A DNA stretch of 64,000 nt from Verrucomicrobia bacterium CG1_02_43_26. GTDB taxonomy: Bacteria > Verrucomicrobiota > Verrucomicrobiia > Opitutales > CG1-02-43-26. The notes under the pieces are model-generated. The model made no database searches, was not told the DNA's origin, and worked only from the letters and a program-made list of their open reading frames with translations. This document shows, piece by piece, positions 60,299 to 64,000 of this stretch (positions within the stretch are counted from its first letter, which is position 1; the number at the start of each line of letters is the position of its first letter). The stretch spans positions 1 through 64,000 of the forward strand of contig MNWT01000022.1 in NCBI GenBank assembly GCA_001872735.1, in the 5' to 3' direction. The translations under genes and the position numbers were made by a program.

Positions 60299-63277
60299 CT
60301 AGTCCATATCTGGAGTGAACCCACGGCGCATTGTATTTTCGGTAATTAGCCTAGGATCCATAAAATTAAGCAAATAGTCCGGCCCGCCTGCTTTAGTCCC
60401 CCCTCCAGACATATGGAAGCCACCAAAGGCTTGGCGTCCAACCAATGCGCCTGTACTGCCTCGGTTTAGGTATAAATTACCTACCCTAAACTCTTTTTGT
60501 GCCTTTAGTAGGTTTTCCGGGCTTCGGCTAAACACACCTCCCGTAAGCGCGAACTCCGAATCGTTCGCCCATTCAATGGCTTGGTTAAAATCCTTCACGC
60601 GCATAACGGCTAATAATGGCCCAAATACTTCTTCTTGTGCCAATCGGCATTCGGGAGTGATACCCTCCACGACCATAATCGGTACAAAATAACCTTTTTT
60701 GGGCACCTGCGCACTAGGAGTTTCAAATAGCACTTTGCCTTCTTTTCGAGCTATCTCTTGATATTTAAGCGTTTTTTCCTGCGCGTTTTTATCAATTAAG
60801 GCGCCCATAAAATGAGAAGGATCTTCTGAGTTTCCAATTGTTTTGTCTCGAAGGGCTTTCTTGAGACGTTCCATCAACTTGTCATATATACCGTCCAAGA
60901 CAATCAACCGGGAGCACGCGGAGCATTTTTGCCCTTGGTATCCGAACGCTGAATACAATACTTGTGGAACTACTTCGTCTAAATCGGCATCATCGTCTAC
61001 GATAATCGCGTTCTTGCCGCCCATTTCGCAGATCACTTTCTTGATTCCTTTTTGGCCTGGATAAACCTTTGCGGCCCGCTCTATAATGCGTAGTCCAGTT
61101 GCTTTAGAACCTGTAAACCCGATTAGGCTGACATCTGGGTGGTCTACGATAGCGTCTCCGATACTTTTTCCATAACCGGGCACAAAGTTAAATACGCCTC
61201 TGGGCAGCCCTACTGACCTCAGTATATCGGCGAGCTGACTCCCTATAATGGGCGATAATTCAGACGGCTTGTAAACAATGGTATTTCCGGCAACAAGAGC
61301 CGCGGCAACCATTCCGGCGCTAATCGCTAAAGGGAAATTCCAGGGGGCAATAATCGCAGCAACGCCCTTTCCTTCATAAAAAAGTTTATTCACTTCGCCG
61401 GGAAGATTTCCTAAACGCTGTACGTTCCCCAAGCGTAACATTTCGTGCGCGTAGTAATCAAAAAAGTCGATCGCCTCCGTAACATCTCCATGAGCTTGAT
61501 CCCATTGCTTGCCCGTAGCTAGCACCTGCCAGGCAGCAAGGTTGTAGCTATTATGCCTGGCCACATCCGCGGCCTTGAATAAGTATTCAGCGCGTTCTTC
61601 CGGTGTCTTAGCTCGCCAAACAGGAAACGAGCCTTTTGCTGATTTGATAGCATGATCAACGTCCTTAAGATCTGCCTCGCACACATAGCCCAAAATCTCT
61701 TCCGTATGGTTTGGGTTTACGCATGTGATAACCGTGTCTTTGTGCACTTCTTCCCCATCAATATAAACCGGGTATGTTTTCCCCAAAGATTCGCGAACCT
61801 TTCCAATAGCGGCTTTAAAGTGCTCACGAACCTTATCGATGGTAAAATCAATCGCAGGTTCTGTTCTAAATTTTACTCTAGGATCACAGATAGCCTCTAC
61901 TCTGGGCTTTATTTTATGAAAGGGGTCTTGTAACAATTTGACAATATCAGAGGCTTCCACAAAGCTTTGACGCAGGAAAGATTCGTTAGCTGTATTTTCC
62001 AGTAAACGTCTCACTAAATAAGCCATCCCTGGAACCATTTCTCCGTACGGACAATACAAGCGCACGCGTGATGTGTTCTTTAAAACAGCTTTGCGAACGG
62101 GCTCCGCCATACCATAAAGCACTTGAAATTCGTATCGATCTTCTGGCACATTAAGCGCCTTTGCCATTTCAACAACAGCTGCAATGCTGCGTATGTTATG
62201 CGAACCGCAGGCGAAGTAACAAATATCACTATTCTCTAGCATGAGGCGAGCCAGTCGCTCAAACGCCGCATCCGTTTCACTCTTTTGCTGCCAAACAGGA
62301 GGCTCCCATGTATTCTGCCGCGCGATAACAGTTTCGTAATCCCAGTAGGCTCCCTTTACCAATCGTACTTCTATTGGCAAATTTTCCCCCTTAGCCCACT
62401 CTAGCAGATCTTTCAGATCCTTCTCTGTATCCGTTAAATATGCCTGTAGCACAATTCCTAGATGAGGGTAACCACGAAAGCGTTTATCGGAGCGTAGGCG
62501 TTTAAAGGCTTCTATGGTAATGTCCTTATATTTAGTTGATTCCATGTCTATGCACATGGATCCTTTCAGCGAAATCACTCGTTCGTAAATGGAGGCCAAT
62601 CGCTCTACTATCTTTGCAACAGAGCGTTCAAAACTAACCGGCTTAATATCCGAATACAGCGCGGTTGGCTTCACAGAGATCTGTACCTTGGGTGCATACC
62701 CCCAATCAAGTGATTTACTTTCGCCAAAGTTTCCAGACAAACTGTCCCAATTACCCTGCTCCTTGGCAAGCACGTCCAAAAGTTCTAGAAATGTCGCTAC
62801 ATACTGCTCTGCCTCGTCTTCATTAACGGTCGCTTCGCCCAGTAAATCTACTACAAAAGCAAACCCATCTTGCCGGAGGCTCTTTAAGGCCTTAATCGCT
62901 TGTTTTGCATTTTCACCTATAATAAACTGCTTGGCCATAGAGGCTATGTTGCCCCGTATAATCGGCCCTATGGCGAATCCTGCTCCCATCACAGAGGCTA
63001 CTTTCACGCCCCATTTGAATATCGTTGGAGTACTAGGGTCGTCAGCCGGAAAATACTCTTCTATATGGCGCATCAATAGTTTAGAGGTATTAAGGCTAGG
63101 AAACACATCTACAAAGCGAAACATGTTCACTTTAAACGCCTCATCGCGCATAGACCAATCCATTACTTTTCCAATCCAGCGGCCTTTGTTAAACAATGAG
63201 GGTTTCTCATTTTCAATAGTTTTAAAAAATAGTTTTCCGCATTCAATAATACGGGGCTCTAAATCCTGGGTAGACAT
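60299..63277 (-). CDS. putA: Bifunctional proline dehydrogenase/P5C dehydrogenase
   Basis: 992 residues. The N-terminal half (to about 480) is the FAD-dependent PRODH barrel: LVKGAYWDYE, YEFQVLYGMAEPVRK and RVRLYCPYGE with its Arg residues. The C-terminal half (about 510-985) is an aldehyde dehydrogenase: VAAIIAPWNFPLAIS, ICEMGGKNAIIV with the general-base Glu, and GYQGQKCSACSR with the catalytic Cys. It oxidises proline to glutamate with substrate channelling. No N-terminal ribbon-helix-helix DNA-binding domain, so it is not an autorepressing trifunctional PutA. Confidence 0.95.
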   Translation of the reverse strand: MSTQDLEPRIIECGKLFFKTIENEKPSLFNKGRWIGKVMDWSMRDEAFKVNMFRFVDVFPSLNTSKLLMRHIEEYFPADDPSTPTIFKWGVKVASVMGAGFAIGPIIRGNIASMAKQFIIGENAKQAIKALKSLRQDGFAFVVDLLGEATVNEDEAEQYVATFLELLDVLAKEQGNWDSLSGNFGESKSLDWGYAPKVQISVKPTALYSDIKPVSFERSVAKIVERLASIYERVISLKGSMCIDMESTKYKDITIEAFKRLRSDKRFRGYPHLGIVLQAYLTDTEKDLKDLLEWAKGENLPIEVRLVKGAYWDYETVIARQNTWEPPVWQQKSETDAAFERLARLMLENSDICYFACGSHNIRSIAAVVEMAKALNVPEDRYEFQVLYGMAEPVRKAVLKNTSRVRLYCPYGEMVPGMAYLVRRLLENTANESFLRQSFVEASDIVKLLQDPFHKIKPRVEAICDPRVKFRTEPAIDFTIDKVREHFKAAIGKVRESLGKTYPVYIDGEEVHKDTVITCVNPNHTEEILGYVCEADLKDVDHAIKSAKGSFPVWRAKTPEERAEYLFKAADVARHNSYNLAAWQVLATGKQWDQAHGDVTEAIDFFDYYAHEMLRLGNVQRLGNLPGEVNKLFYEGKGVAAIIAPWNFPLAISAGMVAAALVAGNTIVYKPSELSPIIGSQLADILRSVGLPRGVFNFVPGYGKSIGDAIVDHPDVSLIGFTGSKATGLRIIERAAKVYPGQKGIKKVICEMGGKNAIIVDDDADLDEVVPQVLYSAFGYQGQKCSACSRLIVLDGIYDKLMERLKKALRDKTIGNSEDPSHFMGALIDKNAQEKTLKYQEIARKEGKVLFETPSAQVPKKGYFVPIMVVEGITPECRLAQEEVFGPLLAVMRVKDFNQAIEWANDSEFALTGGVFSRSPENLLKAQKEFRVGNLYLNRGSTGALVGRQAFGGFHMSGGGTKAGGPDYLLNFMDPRLITENTMRRGFTPDMD

Positions 63278-63359
63278 AATCGGGGGAAAGGGTTAATTAT
63301 TAATAGATTAAGACTATCTCGACTTTCCTGCTTGTCCAACTCAAAAAACGCTTTCCTTT

Positions 63360-64000
63360 ATGGCCCTCTCCTTTGAAAATATTGTCGTTATACTGATTAT
63401 TATCAGTTTCTTCATGACATTTGTTGCCTTTTTCATGATTGCCAAGCGTGGCCCCACTCATTCTGAAAAGCAGCTCCGTAAATTAGCAGATGAACTTGGA
63501 TTTTCCCTCCTTGGGGGTGAACCTGTTCTCCCTAAAGTACGTTTTCTTCGTTTCATTAAAACGCCTTTAAGCGTTGTTAGCCCTGACCCTAAAAATGCGC
63601 TTAAAATATACCACTTCACTCGCGGTAGTGGCAAAAACTCGACTACCTACGCGGCCATTCAGTTTAGCAATTTAAACACAAAAGAGCTTAAATGCGAAAT
63701 CTACGAACAGGGTCTTTTAAGCAAAATCGGTAAAACATTAGGTATGCAGGATATTCCCGTAGGCAACGCCAAGTTCGATGAGCGGTTTATTATTAAATCA
63801 GACGACCAAAATTTTATTCGCACGATCTTACTGCCTGAAATTCAAGAACGCATCTTGGAAGCTTGGGATCAGCAAAATGCCCGAGGCAGAATCACCCTAA
63901 ACAATAACATCCTTGCATATGAAGAGATTGGAACGATACGAGATGATGCTACTAGAGAGCGTTTCAAATACATGCTATCCGTCATGTATCTCTTGCGTGA
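63360..64000 (+). CDS. Unrecognised membrane-anchored protein, cut by the window end
   Basis: 213 residues are visible from ATG 63360, open to the window edge. One N-terminal membrane helix (about 7-27, IVVILIIISFFMTFVAFFMIA) is followed by a soluble region with KQLRKLADELGFSLLGGEP, suggesting a single-span protein with a cytoplasmic or periplasmic domain. It is divergent from putA with an 82-base gap. No family recognised; the missing C-terminal part may be needed. Confidence 0.6.
   Translation, partial: MALSFENIVVILIIISFFMTFVAFFMIAKRGPTHSEKQLRKLADELGFSLLGGEPVLPKVRFLRFIKTPLSVVSPDPKNALKIYHFTRGSGKNSTTYAAIQFSNLNTKELKCEIYEQGLLSKIGKTLGMQDIPVGNAKFDERFIIKSDDQNFIRTILLPEIQERILEAWDQQNARGRITLNNNILAYEEIGTIRDDATRERFKYMLSVMYLLR

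Noticed and set aside
62589..63296. 235-codon plus-strand frame opposite putA
   Set aside because: Antisense shadow of a conserved bifunctional enzyme with no recognisable protein features.

Overview
The window looks like a chromosomal segment of a Gram-negative, flagellated, host-associated bacterium. The best taxonomic guess is the PVC group, probably Verrucomicrobiota. This rests on a 31-codon COX24/AURKAIP1-type ribosomal mini-protein, SufT, FabV, a CsrA/FliW-linked flagellar operon, and a type III secretion cluster in an order like that of Chlamydia and Yersinia. No rRNA or other decisive marker is present, so this placement is inference. The overall content (type III secretion, secreted apyrase-like enzymes, several orphan paralog pairs, decayed IS30 elements) suggests a symbiont or intracellular bacterium.

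Layout. 1-5.1 kb: a gene fragment ended by an IS30 remnant, sufT, a DUF1189-like membrane protein, a Zn/Mn ABC importer (SBP-ATPase-permease) and the ribosomal mini-protein with a strong terminator. 5.2-13.4 kb: one long minus-strand flagellar operon, flgF-flgG-flgA-flgH-flgI-flgJ-flgN-flgK-flgL-fliW-csrA. It has a sigma-54-like site at its head and a hairpin over the csrA ribosome binding site. 13.5-16.2 kb: an accessory island in which two internally deleted IS30 copies flank an orphan repeat protein. 16.2-18.5 kb: tandem secreted ASKHA-fold phosphatases. 18.7-26.3 kb: uvrB, a dicarboxylate/glutamate symporter, a HAD hydrolase, fabV, exbD/exbB and a trans-sulfuration enzyme. 26.4-28.4 kb: two related orphan proteins. 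28.5-32.4 kb: an adenosine-deaminase-like protein, gltX, and a cNMP-binding/CPBP-protease fusion. 32.6-37 kb: rpmI-rplT-pheS-pheT and tRNA-Asn. 37-42.4 kb: a choloylglycine-hydrolase-like enzyme, a 609-aa kinase-like effector candidate and a tandem pair of orphan proteins. 42.5-46.7 kb: a polysaccharide ABC exporter, an APH-like kinase, rpmA/rplU, and a DapF homolog in which both catalytic cysteines are serine. 46.8-50 kb: a K+ channel flanked by two related orphan genes, ssrA (tmRNA) and a HigA/HigB pair. 50-52.8 kb: two glycosyltransferases and radC. 52.8-58 kb: a type III secretion operon, sctD-E-F-G-I-J-K-L. 58-64 kb: thiS/thiH/thiG, putA, and a gene cut by the window end.

How it fits together. 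The flagellar operon builds the outer parts of the flagellum (rod, P- and L-rings, hook-filament junction) together with the FliW/CsrA switch. The sct operon encodes the inner ring, needle, inner rod and stator of an injectisome, but the ATPase, export gate, secretin and sorting platform are elsewhere. Several orphan genes are candidate secreted proteins for that system; this is inferred from context, not shown. The clearest unexplained items are the orphan paralog families (26.4-28.4, 40.3-42.4 and 46.8-48.7 kb), the kinase-like protein at 38.4 kb and the miniature IS30 family.
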